From Moniliophthora roreri (lineage: Eukaryota > Basidiomycota > Agaricomycetes > Agaricales > Marasmiaceae): 64,000 nt of DNA. A model generated the notes under the pieces. It saw nothing but the letters and a program-made list of their open reading frames with translations. It was not told the origin of the DNA and ran no database searches. The stretch spans positions 186,001-250,000 of the forward strand of contig LATX02000210.1 in the NCBI GenBank assembly GCA_001466705.2, read 5' to 3'. Positions 1-10,378 of this stretch are shown here, in pieces; within the stretch, counting starts at the first letter, position 1; each line of letters opens with the position of its first letter. The position numbers and the translations under genes are program-made.

Positions 1-728
1 CTCATACAGCACCAACGCGGCTTTACGGCAAACAGTGGGGCGGGGTCGCGGCCTTGCATTATGCTGACAAATGTTCAAGTTTGAAGTAGAAACCCACAGG
101 ATTGGGTTCCAGCAAGTGCAAAGAAACGATCGTTTGATTGCATTGAAGTGGACTTGGTATACACAACAGAATTTCCCGACAGCTTCGTGTATTGTGTTGA
201 AGTAGATTAGTACCTCGTACGACACATGACTGACTGCGGCACAGACGATGAGCTAGGAATGACGATGTTGTAGTGTAGATGTTCTTGTTCACGGAGGAAT
301 TTGGCGGTACATAGAATGCCCAAATGCTCCGTCATCACTGACGCTCATCCGACAGATCGGCCATATCCATTGCAAGGTGAGCGTCACGCATGGTTCATGA
401 TCGATTTTTGGTCCACGTTTGTATCTCTGCCTCTTCCTCTGACCCAATCTCTTGACAGCCTGATAACTCTCTTATCTTACCATCCGCCAGTGTATATATC
501 TTCATGTCGAAAGGAACTCCTCGTTCCGGTGGCATTCTGGGCTGGGCTTGGTCTACTGAGCAAGCAAATGCTTATTATTATCCCATCTCTAATTCCCGGC
601 TCCTCTCAGCAAGAAATTGCAATCATACTCCACCAATATGAAATAACACTACTTAAAAGGGATAAATACACCTTTGGTCTTCTGCATTCTTTCATCTCAT
701 TCCTTACATCTCGACCTGCAAGTCTACA
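1..728. other. Non-coding upstream region
   Basis: I see no convincing gene here. Reading frames are short or have no recognisable protein character. The right part is probably the promoter and 5' leader of the methyltransferase that starts at 729: an A/T-rich TATA-like stretch (gataaata) lies at about 661-668, roughly 60-70 bases before that start, and is followed by a pyrimidine-rich stretch as is common before fungal start codons. Confidence 0.4.
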
Positions 729-1701
729 ATGTCCACCTCAGGGGAAATCCCGCAATCCAATTATTGTATCCTGACGAGAGGACAAGCCGAACGAGACAGG
801 TGAGCTTGCATTGAGTTAACGGCACCTGTCTGAACGAACCCCGCTAGACTGGATAAACAATTTTGGTTCCATAGCAAGTATCATGGTCGGGACTTGGTTT
901 GCGACTCCAGGATTTCAATACCAGACGATGGTGCAGTCTTGGATGCAGCTACGGGATCAGGCAAGATGTAGTGACCATCCGTCGTGTTTCTCCACTAATA
1001 CAGTACTTTTGGCAGGAGTATGGATACGCTCGCTTGCAAAACAAGTCCCGTCGTCTGTTGAGCTCTACGCAGTTGACTTGACCCCAACTATTTGGTCTTC
1101 CGAGGGTGTTCCCAGCAACGTCCACTACTCTGTGCAGTCGATCACGTCTCTACCCGGGGACTGGACTTCCAAATTCGATTTCGTCAATCAGAGCCTTGTC
1201 GCCATTGCATTGAAGAGGCCAGACTGGCCGAAAGCTCTTGCAGAACTGTATCGAGTTCTCAAGCCAGGAGGTTATGTTCAACTGACTGAGCTTACGACGT
1301 ATCCCCCATTTCCAAAGACCAGTCCCCCACCGGAAATGCCTGACAAGGATATTCTACAAGTAATGCACCGCTTATCCAAGATGATGGACTACCTCGAGCA
1401 TCCCACGATTGAAATCCCGCGTATGCTTGAAGATGTGGGATTTCGGGAGATTAGCACAGATCTGAAACCGAGGCCGACACTCGGGAAACGATTTGGTGGT
1501 GAACATGGAGCCGATGCATTAGAGGTGAGCAGGGGGGCAATGGCTGCAGTAAAGGACATCACATTGCTCAATGATGGTTTTGGGATCGTGCGGAATGGGG
1601 AGGAGTTTGATGTGCTGATGGACCACCACGTCAAGGAGTGCGAAGAATTCGGGCTCCCTGGATGGGAGTATTGCTTCATCACTGCTCGGAAGCCCATATG
1701 A
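729..1701 (+). CDS. Class I SAM-dependent methyltransferase (LaeA/UMTA type)
   Basis: Three exons, 729-799, 848-960 and 1016-1701, give a protein of 289 residues. The spliced protein has glycine-rich motif I (DAATGSG) directly followed by VWIRSLA, an acidic strand-2 end (AVDLTP), and the post-motif RVLKPGGYVQLTE; this order is that of class I methyltransferases of the UMTA/LaeA type common in Agaricomycetes. The substrate cannot be told from sequence; relatives act on secondary metabolites or are regulators. The second intron (961-1015) starts with GC, not GT (CAG|GCAAGA), and ends in AG with a CTAAT branch-like site; only this splice joins motif I in frame. The start at 729 is chosen because the exon before it is open and in phase. 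Cytosolic or nuclear: no signal peptide or membrane helix is seen. Confidence 0.85.
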
Positions 1702-1852
1702 AAGATATGCGCATCAGCCTGAAGCTCTTTACGACAGAAGAAGTTGCGAATAAGTTACGATAAATACATATGTTGCACTGATCGTTTATAAGAGCAGGAT
1801 GACCAGCATGAACTATTCCAGTATCGCGTACGACGTTCAAATCGTAAGATCG

Positions 1853-4800
1853 TCACAGTATCATATGTAAAAGATGCTCTAAATAAGATATGGGACGCGG
1901 CCCCCCGGCATACATAGTCACAATTCTGACTGGCTCTGAGAGGAGCGGTCGATTCAAGTCGGTGCCGATGGTTCGGAAACCGGTCATTTCGATAGGATAT
2001 AGAACGAGAGTGTACTGCAGGCATTGTCTCAACGCTAGTCGCACGGAAAACATGGACTGCCTCTCACCGAGATGCTGAAATGCTCTACTTTTGCTGAAGG
2101 TTTCAGATCCTTTGGAAGTTGAATCTCGCCTTCAAGATAGCGGACAGCGCGGTCGGTACCACCACTAGTGTTCGGAGGATTCCACCATAAAGCAGTGCAG
2201 ACATCCTTCGTGGCCTCGTTCCAGTTGAATTTTGAATCAGATGGCCTCTGGTACTTGATTGTCCTTCGTAGATACAGCTTGATAGAGTCTCCAGGGCGAG
2301 CCACATCCAAGGCTTGTACGTCTAGGCTCGAGAATTTGAGGAAACAAGGAATGACTGAACCCCGTGTGTAAGACAGCTACCCAAAGCAGTGGCTACTTAG
2401 CCTAAATCGATGGCAACGAAATGGGTTGACTCACAGGTTTGGCGAGCGATAGCTATAGCTTTCGTGTCAGAGGCGAGAGAAGGATACTATGAAGAGCACG
2501 TACAGTAACCTGAACTTCAGCTGGCCGACTTTGAGCGATCAAACCGTGAACTGCAATGGCTGGTAAGCTCTTCCATCCCTCTACGTCAACGCCTGGATCT
2601 GGTATTGGGATTCGCTCTTCATAGGCAAGCTGCCTGAGAGCTGATGATGGCTCCGGGATACTGCACCGCACGTAACCGAATGCTGTTCGAATGCTGTGAC
2701 ACGTAAATTCAACAGGAGTTTGCGCTGCATAAGGAATCGAGCTTACTGATCATCGGAGCGAAACATTCCACGGGAGATGTCGACGGTAAGCTCGTACTGG
2801 ATTGTTACTTCTTCTCCGAATGTTTCGGGGAGTTGGTAAACTTCACCGCTCCGGAAGATTGGCCTGCATGGAAATGAAAGGGAGAAAGGCCATACGCAGC
2901 GTCCAGTCAGTCGAGAGCCGCGAACTCCCTCTGATGTCGAGAACGTTCGTGGAACTGATGAAGATCTTGACCAGATGGGATGCATGACATTTACAAAGGT
3001 CTTGATATCGTCCACCCTTGCACCGGCGATAAGTCGGCCAGTAATCTTGGTTGAACATCAGCTTTCAGCATACCATGTAGTACTTTATTCATTCTCCCCA
3101 GCTTTGCAACCCCGACACATTATAATGTTCCCGCTATCTTGTAAGGCCTTGATGAATGATAATTGTTCCTGTCCTTTTTGCAAGCATACCTTGGAACGAA
3201 CAATAATTCGCCCTGGGTGCGAATAATAAGTGGGAGACCAGGAAACGCCAGCAATGCCAAATTCGGCAGTTACGCGTTATGACACATGGACATTTTCCAC
3301 GGTTGGATGCTTGCTTCCTCCTTTCACGTCCCTTCCTGTCATGTAGTGTTGTACGGTACGTATCCTTGTTATCTCAATGTCTCCTGCAATCTGTACTTAC
3401 ACTTTATCATAGCACCACCAAATTCTACCCCTACGTCGCATTATCATTCGTCCAGTAGCGCCCAGCGGTCTCATTATCATTATTCTCTACACCGTGGCGT
3501 GTACCATTTATAATTCATAGATACTTGCACTCATTTTTATTCTCTCCCTAACCCCTTACCATATACAGCCACTCATGCACCACGTCTCTAGCCCTGCTGG
3601 CTCAAGAGTGACTACGGCAATGTGAAATTTGTTCATTATGGATGCTATTGACCAGCATTGCATTATTATTCAGTATCATCTGACCTCTTCTCGTATCCAG
3701 TGCCCCACCGCATCATTTGAACCCGAACCTTCACGTCAATTGGTGCGCCTTATTATCATTCTCCTGCACATTGCCTCATTATAATTTACACCTTTCAGAT
3801 GTCTCGGCTGCCTCCGTGAACCTTAACTCTCTTCGGGCTGTACAGTTCTCGGAATCACCCAAGCATATATTTCAACCAACTCGTGGGGCCCCCGAAGCAC
3901 CATCCTTGACATTTCTCCCATCCCACCGCAGGAGGGTAGTCAGTACCATCACTTGGGCAGACAGCGAGGAGGTAACAATGTTGATTGGAAGGTGCGTCTC
4001 ATATCGTTTTTTGCGTGCCCATTGAACTGACAAATTGGTTGTTATCTANCGCTTGACGTTTTCATTTGAGGATCTAATAGCACCAGGAGCACTCAGTTGG
4101 TCCTCTTTTATGTTCCGACTCGAATGGTAATGTTTGCTAAGTCTGCAAATGGTGTGGTGGATATGTACGAGGAAAGTTCCTCCCGAAAACTAATTCCGAT
4201 GAGCCGGACGTAGTTCAATCCCGAGCGTTTATTCAGCGCTTGTGGAATTTGTACCCCATTCTTGTCTCGAGAGTGGCCTTCCCCAAACAATTCAGGAATC
4301 CTTGATGAACGTTACATAGAAGGTAGATAGGCGCTGTACAGGATGAAGACTAATCAGTAAATCACCTCACGAAGGCTCAGGAATGGTCGTTTTTGTAGTC
4401 CTGTCGAGGGTTCACAGCGAGCATGTGGAAGTGGAATGATGGGAGAAGTGTATATTGGATATATATGTACAAGGTGGGTTCTCTACACAGCATGGGTGGT
4501 ACCAGGGAGAAAGACCTGTCATCATTGGTATTGGGGCAAACGACAGTGTGAATTCCAAAGGACGAGCAGAGCCACCATGGATGCGACTGAATACCTGATG
4601 CAGATTCGATTCTCAATGACTGAAAATAAAAGTAACCAGTCAGTTTATTAAATATATGGATAAAGTAGAGCACACACACCTTTAATCCCTTCAAAATACC
4701 CAACTCTTAGCGCAATTGCATCCAAGGCCCGAATATTGAGTGTCAATCGTCCATGTTGGGCTGGTCGCTGCGAGATGTAAGGCTGGGCTTCGAGATATGT

Positions 4801-5847
4801 TCCCGGTCATTGCCGAGTACTATACAGCTGAAAATCTTCAAGGTTCAAGCCACCGGCAACGACCGAAAACAGTGCACCGGAAGCAGCCAAGGCATAGAAA
4901 CACTGATAATGAGACTGGATCTGTAAAATAGTGAATAACACGTACCTTAGACTCCAAGAAATGAAGTTCGATGCAACATAGGATGCAGGCAATGAAATAA
5001 GGAAGTTTCGCTTGTGATTGTGTGGTTGCTGGCTGTCAAGGGCTATTCATAGATGAGCGCTGGGGTTGTATTAACTGGGGTCGAATGATAATGAGTCTGG
5101 TATCTGGAGTAGGGGAGCTGAGTACCAATGATAATGAGCCTAGGTCAAACAGAATGATAAATCGTACGTGCCTAGGAACCGAAGAAACATCAAAGATCGA
5201 ATAATAATTTGCACACTGAGGGTGAATGATAATGAGACGGAATCTACCAAAACTGGCAATCAGGACGTGCCCACCCTGATAATTATGCACACTTACCAAT
5301 GAACAGCAGTGGGGCCATAGGGGTGTGATCATGATTAGACAGTGTACTAGAGATACCAATAAATAGATCAGCGAACAAATGGGAGGATAGAGGACAATGC
5401 TGTACATGGGAGAAGGGAAGGAGAATAATAAAGGTACCCTGACACGGCAATGATGTGCGGTGGTTAGGGTGCGCATTATAACGTGTCGGGGTTGCAAAGC
5501 TGGGGCGAATTATATAAAATCTACATGGACTGCTCCAGCTTTACTACCATGCTCAGTAAAGACCGACTCACCGCCACAGTGATTATTTTGATAGAAGAGT
5601 CTCCATCCAGCTCTAGGATCCCGTTGATCTTGTCCGATTCATAGAACGTGGGCAAAGACTTTGGAGACCTGGCTCCGCTGAAAAGCCTCAAAGTAGCCCA
5701 AGGCTGACGTCGGCTATCCTTCAATTGGAAAACGTGCTCTGTTGATTCTTGTCCCTGAGTCTGCGGTAGAGAATTAGAGCCAGTTCTCGTTCTTGTCGGG
5801 TAATAAGGAGGGGGAAATGCATTCATCGGATATGAAGAGGACTTCAA
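1853..5847 (-). CDS. Arrestin-like protein, first intron enlarged by a transposable element
   Basis: Multi-exon minus-strand gene. Exon 1 (5847-5572, 92 codons) carries a disordered N-terminus and the first arrestin strands (KINGILELDGDSSI). Exon 2 begins at 3045 with ITGRLIAGARVDD, and the following exons show hallmark pieces of fungal arrestin N and C domains: HPIWS, LTGRCVWPFS, YELTVDISRG, LRQLAYEE, a DVEGWKSLP block, ALDVARPGDSIKLYLRR and finally VLYPIEMTGF and EPVRIVTMYAGGPRP. Family members are adaptors that recruit ubiquitin ligases to membrane proteins for endocytosis; I see no clear PPxY motif in the visible exons. The intron between exons 1 and 2 (3046-5571) contains the whole TIR element 3066-5535; removing the element and one 7-base duplicate leaves a normal 49-nt intron in phase 0. 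Whether the gene still yields full mRNA is not known. Exon ends in the middle part are approximate; the stop is at 1853. Confidence 0.75.
3059..3065. repeat. 7-bp target site duplication of TIR element copy 1
   Basis: CAGCTTT at 3059-3065 is repeated in direct orientation at 5536-5542, immediately outside the two element ends. Bases beyond these seven differ on the two sides. The same length (7 bp) is found independently for copy 2, which supports it as the true duplication. Confidence 0.8.
3066..5535 (+). mobile_element. TIR DNA transposon copy 1 (non-autonomous as seen, assembled with a gap)
   Basis: Left end reads CAGCATACCATGTAG and the right end, reverse-complemented, GAGCAGTCCATGTAG; both continue into CCCCAGCTTTGCAACCCCGA followed by CAC(A/G)TTATAATG, giving imperfect terminal inverted repeats of about 60 bp. 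Both ends carry many subterminal copies of an AATGATAATGAG-like motif (CATTATCATT on the other strand). No transposase is recognised. A near-identical copy lies inverted at 41043-44103. Copy 1 is about 590 bases shorter because material is missing at the single N at 4049. It sits in intron 1 of the arrestin-like gene. The superfamily is unassigned: a 7-bp duplication is not the 8 bp usual for hAT elements. Confidence 0.85.
4049..4049. other. Assembly gap (single N) hiding about 600 bases
   Basis: The only ambiguous base I found in the window. Sequence left of it (ending gttatcta) and right of it (starting cgcttgacg) is matched in copy 2 of the element at 43121-43128 and 42512-42520, which are separated there by 600 bases (42521-43120). 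The N therefore most likely marks a collapsed or unfilled gap rather than one unknown base. Confidence 0.8.
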
Positions 5848-6973
5848 AGCGATTTATTTTCATCTTATAGTGAAGTCCAGTGCGATGCCGCTTGACGTTA
5901 AGGCGTTAAGGCTGGATACAAGAGATGCATCAGTAACTTACTAGTGCTTGATAGAGGACACTGCACCGACAACAATATAAAATCAAGCCTCGAGGCCGCT
6001 TAAAGATCAGCTTGGCATCTTTAAATCAATACAATAATTCTGAGTACTGCAGCGACCGCATGAACAACTGGAATACATCGACTCACGTCAACTGAGAGCA
6101 GGAGTCTAGGCGGCAACAATCATTATGAACCAAACAAAAAGAGCAGTACACAAGTGCGACGCCCATCCCACTCCACAATTAACGACTTTACACCAATAGA
6201 AGATAAATGGCGAGCATTTGAAAACAAAGATGAACAGTCATACAAACATCCTAGCTAGAGCCGCAGAATGGAATTCGGGAGAGATGAGGAGGAAAATGGG
6301 TGATAGAGATTCAGATTGATATATGAAGACTTTGTGAAAATTAAGAACATACCATCGTCGTTGCAGTGGCTCCAGAGCACTGAATGTTCACTGAATGTTA
6401 TGTTACCTAAATGTAGGCAGCGATGGAACGTGGAATGCTCGAACTACGTTAAAACCTGTTATTCGAGAATGAGGCGTCACCGCCATGAGAATTGGATAAA
6501 GGGTAAAACATATTCATTGCTGCGCTGTACATGTATGGAAGATGCGTGATCGCAATAAGGAGAGGTACTAGCTGATGATCAAAACACTAGTGAAGTTAAA
6601 GCGACGTTGTAACTTGTGAAAGAGTTGACCAATTTTGGTTTGCGCCTGCTTCTCCCTCAGCCGTTAGCTCAATTGAAATTGAAATGCATGCGCGATTACA
6701 ATGGGTGTACTTTGATGAATCTGTCCTGCCCTGATCATGATATGCGAGATCCTGCGATAGAAAAGAAAGAGAAAGCAGGAGAATCCTAAGCTCAGGTGTC
6801 GAAGTAGTATGAACGGGACAAACAAACACCTCAAAGCCTGGTAACAAGAATGACACACTATCTGTCGACTTGCAGGCCCCATTGTCACTCATGTCTGTCG
6901 TTGAGAAAGCCCTTGATCAGAGTCCGAGTCGAATCTTGGACATCGTCTTTGAACGAACACCTCAGCAATCCTG
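5848..6973. other. Intergenic region without recognised gene
   Basis: About 1.1 kb between the arrestin-like gene start and the broken oxoamine synthase. It should hold the arrestin promoter. Short open frames are present on both strands but none shows a recognisable domain or consistent splice pattern. The last 100 bases may include further decayed exon sequence of the oxoamine synthase, but I could not align it. Confidence 0.3.
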
Positions 6974-7721
6974 GTAGCAGTGGAATCTCTGCACAGCATG
7001 GGACAGGACGCTGGCACTAGCTCTTCACGCTAGGGAACGCGTGCACATTCGTTGACGAGGCTCGCTCCACAGGTGTCTATGGACCCCAGAGTCGTGGCCG
7101 GGTAGCACTCGAAGGACTCGAAGGAAGCTGGAGTATTGGAAAGATTGGGTACGTTCGGCAAGGCGCTAGCTGCTTCTGGTGGTAAATTTACCTCCTCTAC
7201 AATATGTGTAGCAATAAGATCCTGATTCTGGTTTGCTAGCTGTCCTCTTAACCAAGCCATTGGTTGTAAAGTACCTCGTGAGTTACGCCCGTCCCCCCAT
7301 CTTCACAACTGCCCTTTCCAATCTCTCCGTCATTGCTACTTCATGTTCGCTCGACGTGCTTGAAGACGGAACAGCTGGTGCCTTGGCGGAGCAATTGCTG
7401 AACACATGCAAGCGGTTCGTAAAGATATTGAGGACTCGTCTGAAGGAGAGCGGTGTACCGAAAGAGGCCATCGTCGCGGCGTGCATTCAAAAGCTGATGA
7501 GGACATATTTTCACAGTCCTATTATCCCAATCTTGACGCCGTCCAACCCTTCAAGTGTGTATTCTCCTACAGTAGACCTTTCGTCACATCTCTTGACCCA
7601 GTATTCAATCGTAGCGCGACCAGTTGGATTCCCTGTTACTCCGAAGGGTCAAGAAAGAGTAAGGGTATGCCTGGGTGCAGGACATGGAAGAGGAGGTAGA
7701 AGGTTATGTCCCCTGATTTAG
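6974..7721 (+). pseudogene. Broken alpha-oxoamine synthase (AONS/BioF-like) remnant
   Basis: Only the C-terminal half of a PLP-dependent alpha-oxoamine synthase is visible. In order: a VAVESLHSM segment; a jump with loss of some codons to LGNACTFVDEARSTGVYGP; GRVALEGLEG; then, after a one-base frame change near 7150, TFGKALAASG with the expected PLP-lysine; an intron (7182-7239); then AVLLTKP, SYARPPIFTTALSNL, a YFHSPIIPILTP strand and VTPKGQERVRVCLGAGH. The conserved DEAHSTG box reads DEARSTG, replacing the histidine that packs on the cofactor. A second frame change near 7690 breaks the expected end. No N-terminal half is found upstream. The family makes 8-amino-7-oxononanoate or related aminoketones; with these lesions it is unlikely to be active. 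Relation to secondary-metabolite type oxoamine synthases is possible but not shown. Confidence 0.75.
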
Positions 7722-7782
7722 ATTTTTCCCATGACTTATGTTTCCGGCGCCTGTCATGAAGGGAAACTTCTTCACCACAACC

Positions 7783-9375
7783 ATGAATCGTACTCGCACG
7801 CGGGCCGTCTCCTTCCATGCATCTTCAGGCTCGTCTCAGAACATTCGCCGTCGTGCTCCAGGCGTGCTTGACGCGACAGAAGAATCCGAAATCCAACGCA
7901 ACTATTCCGAGTCGAAATCCCTTCCCACGATCTCCAGGTTATCTTCCGACTCTGCCGTGGACGATGTCCCCAAGAAATCTGAAAGCTGTGAATCCGAATC
8001 TAGTGGCACGAGATACGGCCATTTCAGGTCTATCGCCCTGACACCTCGCTTTGACTCCAAGTCGAGTTTTTCTCCAGATTTTACGAGAGCGCGGAACGAC
8101 AATGCGATTGACTTGATTAACACCCAAGATACACCTGCTCTCGGTATCAACAGTCCCAGTCGCCTTTCATCTTCATCAGCTAGTGCCATACGAGGAACCC
8201 TTAACAGAGGACTGAACTTCATCTCCTTCAACCGCTATCAGTCGCCTTCTCATACACACGAAGATAAAGGCAACGCTCAGCAGAGCGACTTTCTCCGTAG
8301 ATCACAACCATATAGAACCGACGCGGATATGACCATTTGCTACTCGGATCGACGCCATCCTTTCATGCTCCTTATTAACGACAAAGTCACACATAAATGG
8401 CCTAAACCAGAGTTTGCGAAGAGATTCGACAGTAATTCAGCGTCTGGAGTAGCTCCTTTCGGTGGTGGGGATATGCGATTTGGAAACGGTATTAATGCAC
8501 TGGAGGAAGGAGGCAGACTGGGTATGGATAGCTTCGATCAGTGGACTGGGTTCAAGTGGTGCTTGATGGTATCAGTCATGACCGTCTTTACCTACGGCTT
8601 GGCTATATTGACGGGTTCTGTCCTGACGTGGTTCAGAAGTATGTGATGTCCATCAAGTCATCACCCTAGCAATTCCAACTCACCTTGAACCCCCTCAGCT
8701 TGGACAGAAGCCGACGTGATGTATGTCGCTGATGGAGACATTCTCATTCTGATCACACTTTCCGCCTCGATCCTGGTGTTCACAGCCGTCGTTGGATTTA
8801 GTGGCACCATTCTCAACTCTCGAGCTATTCTCGCCATTTACACGCTTCTTCTCTGGCCATCGCTCATTTCTGTCCTTGTCGTCGGTTACGCCTCGTACAA
8901 ACGCTACGCATTCAAGCTCGATCACAAACTCAATCTCTCGTGGAGCCAGTTCTTCACGCCACTCGGACGGCTGCTCATCCAAGGCAGCCTAAAGTGCTGC
9001 GGGTACTACTCGCCATCTCATGAAGCGACTCCTTCCAACAAGTGTTATCCTCGGACTGTGCTTCAGGGCTGTAAAGGGCCGCTTTATAGATTCGAGAAAA
9101 GGAACCTGGGGTTGATCTGGCGGTTGGCGTTTTTCTTCATCGTTCCGATGCATTTGGTCAACTTGGTCGTGGCGCTACTATGTTCGAACCATGTCACCAA
9201 GACATTCGGGAAGGGAATGACGCCAAAGATGTATAGGCTGACTGAGTCGGATCTGCAGAAGGATAGGGAACGTATGGAGGAGCGGATGAGAAATATTGGT
9301 ATTGGGAAGGTGAGGGAGCCAGATGATGTGTTGAAGTCGATGGGGATGAGGAAAGGAGAGGGTGTGCTCTATTGA
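7783..9375 (+). CDS. Tetraspanin of the basidiomycete Tsp2/Tsp3 type
   Basis: Two exons (to 8638 and from 8699) encode about 510 residues. A long Ser-rich N-terminal tail (about 260 residues) precedes a first membrane helix (WCLMVSVMTVFTYGLAILTG), a short loop, helices 2 and 3 (LILITLSASILVFTAVVGF and ILAIYTLLLWPSLISVLVVG), a large extracellular loop with the diagnostic CCG motif (LKCCGYYSP) and further cysteines, and helix 4 (FFFIVPMHLVNLVVALLC), ending in a charged cytosolic tail. Tetraspanins organise plasma-membrane protein domains; fungal members affect penetration and development. The unusually long N-tail is typical for the basidiomycete group. The start at 7783 has a good context (ACCATG); an upstream in-frame ATG at 7738 would add 15 residues. 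Confidence 0.85.
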
Positions 9376-9642
9376 ATTCTAGTCACTTCGAACCATTATC
9401 ATCTGGTAGACAACAGTAATGTTCCGTCGCGCTTTGTTTTGGCTGCCATGTTATCCTTCCAAATGTGTAGAGCAGCTTATACTATACAATGTGTGCAGCA
9501 GATAGTGATATAAATGAAATATAAGTAAAGACGTCATTTGGGGACGGGTTACAGTAATTGAAAAAAAAAATGGTCTAATGTGTGGCGCTCTAATGCCGAG
9601 GAAGTGCGCCGAGTATGTACCTTGGCAGGTGCCGCCGAATCC

Positions 9643-10045
9643 TCAATGGACAGTCCAATTGCTCAACGTCGTCCTCGATGAGCTGATGCTGTCGATACCG
9701 TCGTGATGGCCCCAGAGGTAGTAAGCCGTCTGGCGTTGAATGGTAGTGATTTTCGCCGGCAGGAACCTTATTAGGCTGACAGAAACCAGAATGGACATGA
9801 CGAGAAATGCGAAGACTGCTTATACACGTTCAGTTCAGTTCCTTTCCGAGCGGCGAACAAGAGGGACACAACGAACCGACAACCAATTTCTCCCAAGGTT
9901 CCATCACGGTGAGCGCAAAAGTTCCTTCAACCCACATTCTAACCCTCCATGAATAGTAGGCTACTTGGGATTTGGAACTTGGGCGACGGAAAGCGCGTGC
10001 GTCTGGTTTGGGAGTAGGTAAATGTGCTGGGGGATCTCGCAACAT
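9643..10045 (-). CDS. Small subunit of serine palmitoyltransferase-like protein (paralog 1)
   Basis: Two exons, 10045-9877 and 9815-9643, joined over a 61-nt intron (donor GTTCGT). The product is about 113 residues: a proline-rich start (RDPPAHLPTPKPDAR), an amphipathic block YYSWRVRMWVEGTFALT, the signature MEPWEK, one membrane helix (VVFAFLVMSILVSVSLIRF), LPAKI, and a tail with AYYLWG. Human ssSPT and its relatives share YYQY, MLEPWE and a following helix ending in MPQHI, so this is the activating small subunit of the ER serine palmitoyltransferase complex, which starts sphingolipid synthesis and tunes acyl-CoA choice. A paralog with the same intron position lies at 21770-22176. Assignment rests on motif similarity, not on a search. 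Confidence 0.7.
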
Positions 10046-10378
10046 GGGATAGAAATAGGGATGGGCCAGGAATGTGCTCTATTCTTCATTCAACCAGGTT
10101 TATATTTATACTTTGAGCTCAGTGACGGGTATGCTCGGGTACGTCACCCGTTGTTGTGTCCAGCTTGATCCTCCTCCGAATGCCCTCAGCATTGACGGAC
10201 CTCCTTCTGGATTCTGTGCATGTAAAAATCGGGAAGTAATACACCTCCAATTGTCAACGGCGAGACTGCGAATGTCTCCCCTTGCGGTGTATAGATCAAA
10301 AGATTTTGCAACTTTAGTTATATTGACAAAGCAGGTCAAGTAGTGTTTCGATTCGCACTGAAGGTGATAAACATCCCT

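Noticed and set aside
301..774. 157-codon open frame on the + strand
   Set aside because: It overlaps the methyltransferase start in another frame, begins without a good start context and shows no domain; it looks like a chance frame.
883..1701. Methyltransferase as a single exon starting at 883
   Set aside because: That frame reads through the GC-AG intron and replaces motif I by unrelated residues; the spliced form has a proper DAATGSG motif.
3066..5535. Assignment of the 3 kb element to hAT or to KDZ-type fungal transposons
   Set aside because: Subterminal repeats fit both, but the 7-bp duplication and absence of a transposase do not allow a choice.
6974..10045. A sphingolipid gene cluster (oxoamine synthase plus small subunit)
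   Set aside because: The synthase remnant resembles AONS/BioF rather than the serine palmitoyltransferase large subunits and is broken, and a tetraspanin lies between; proximity is probably coincidence.
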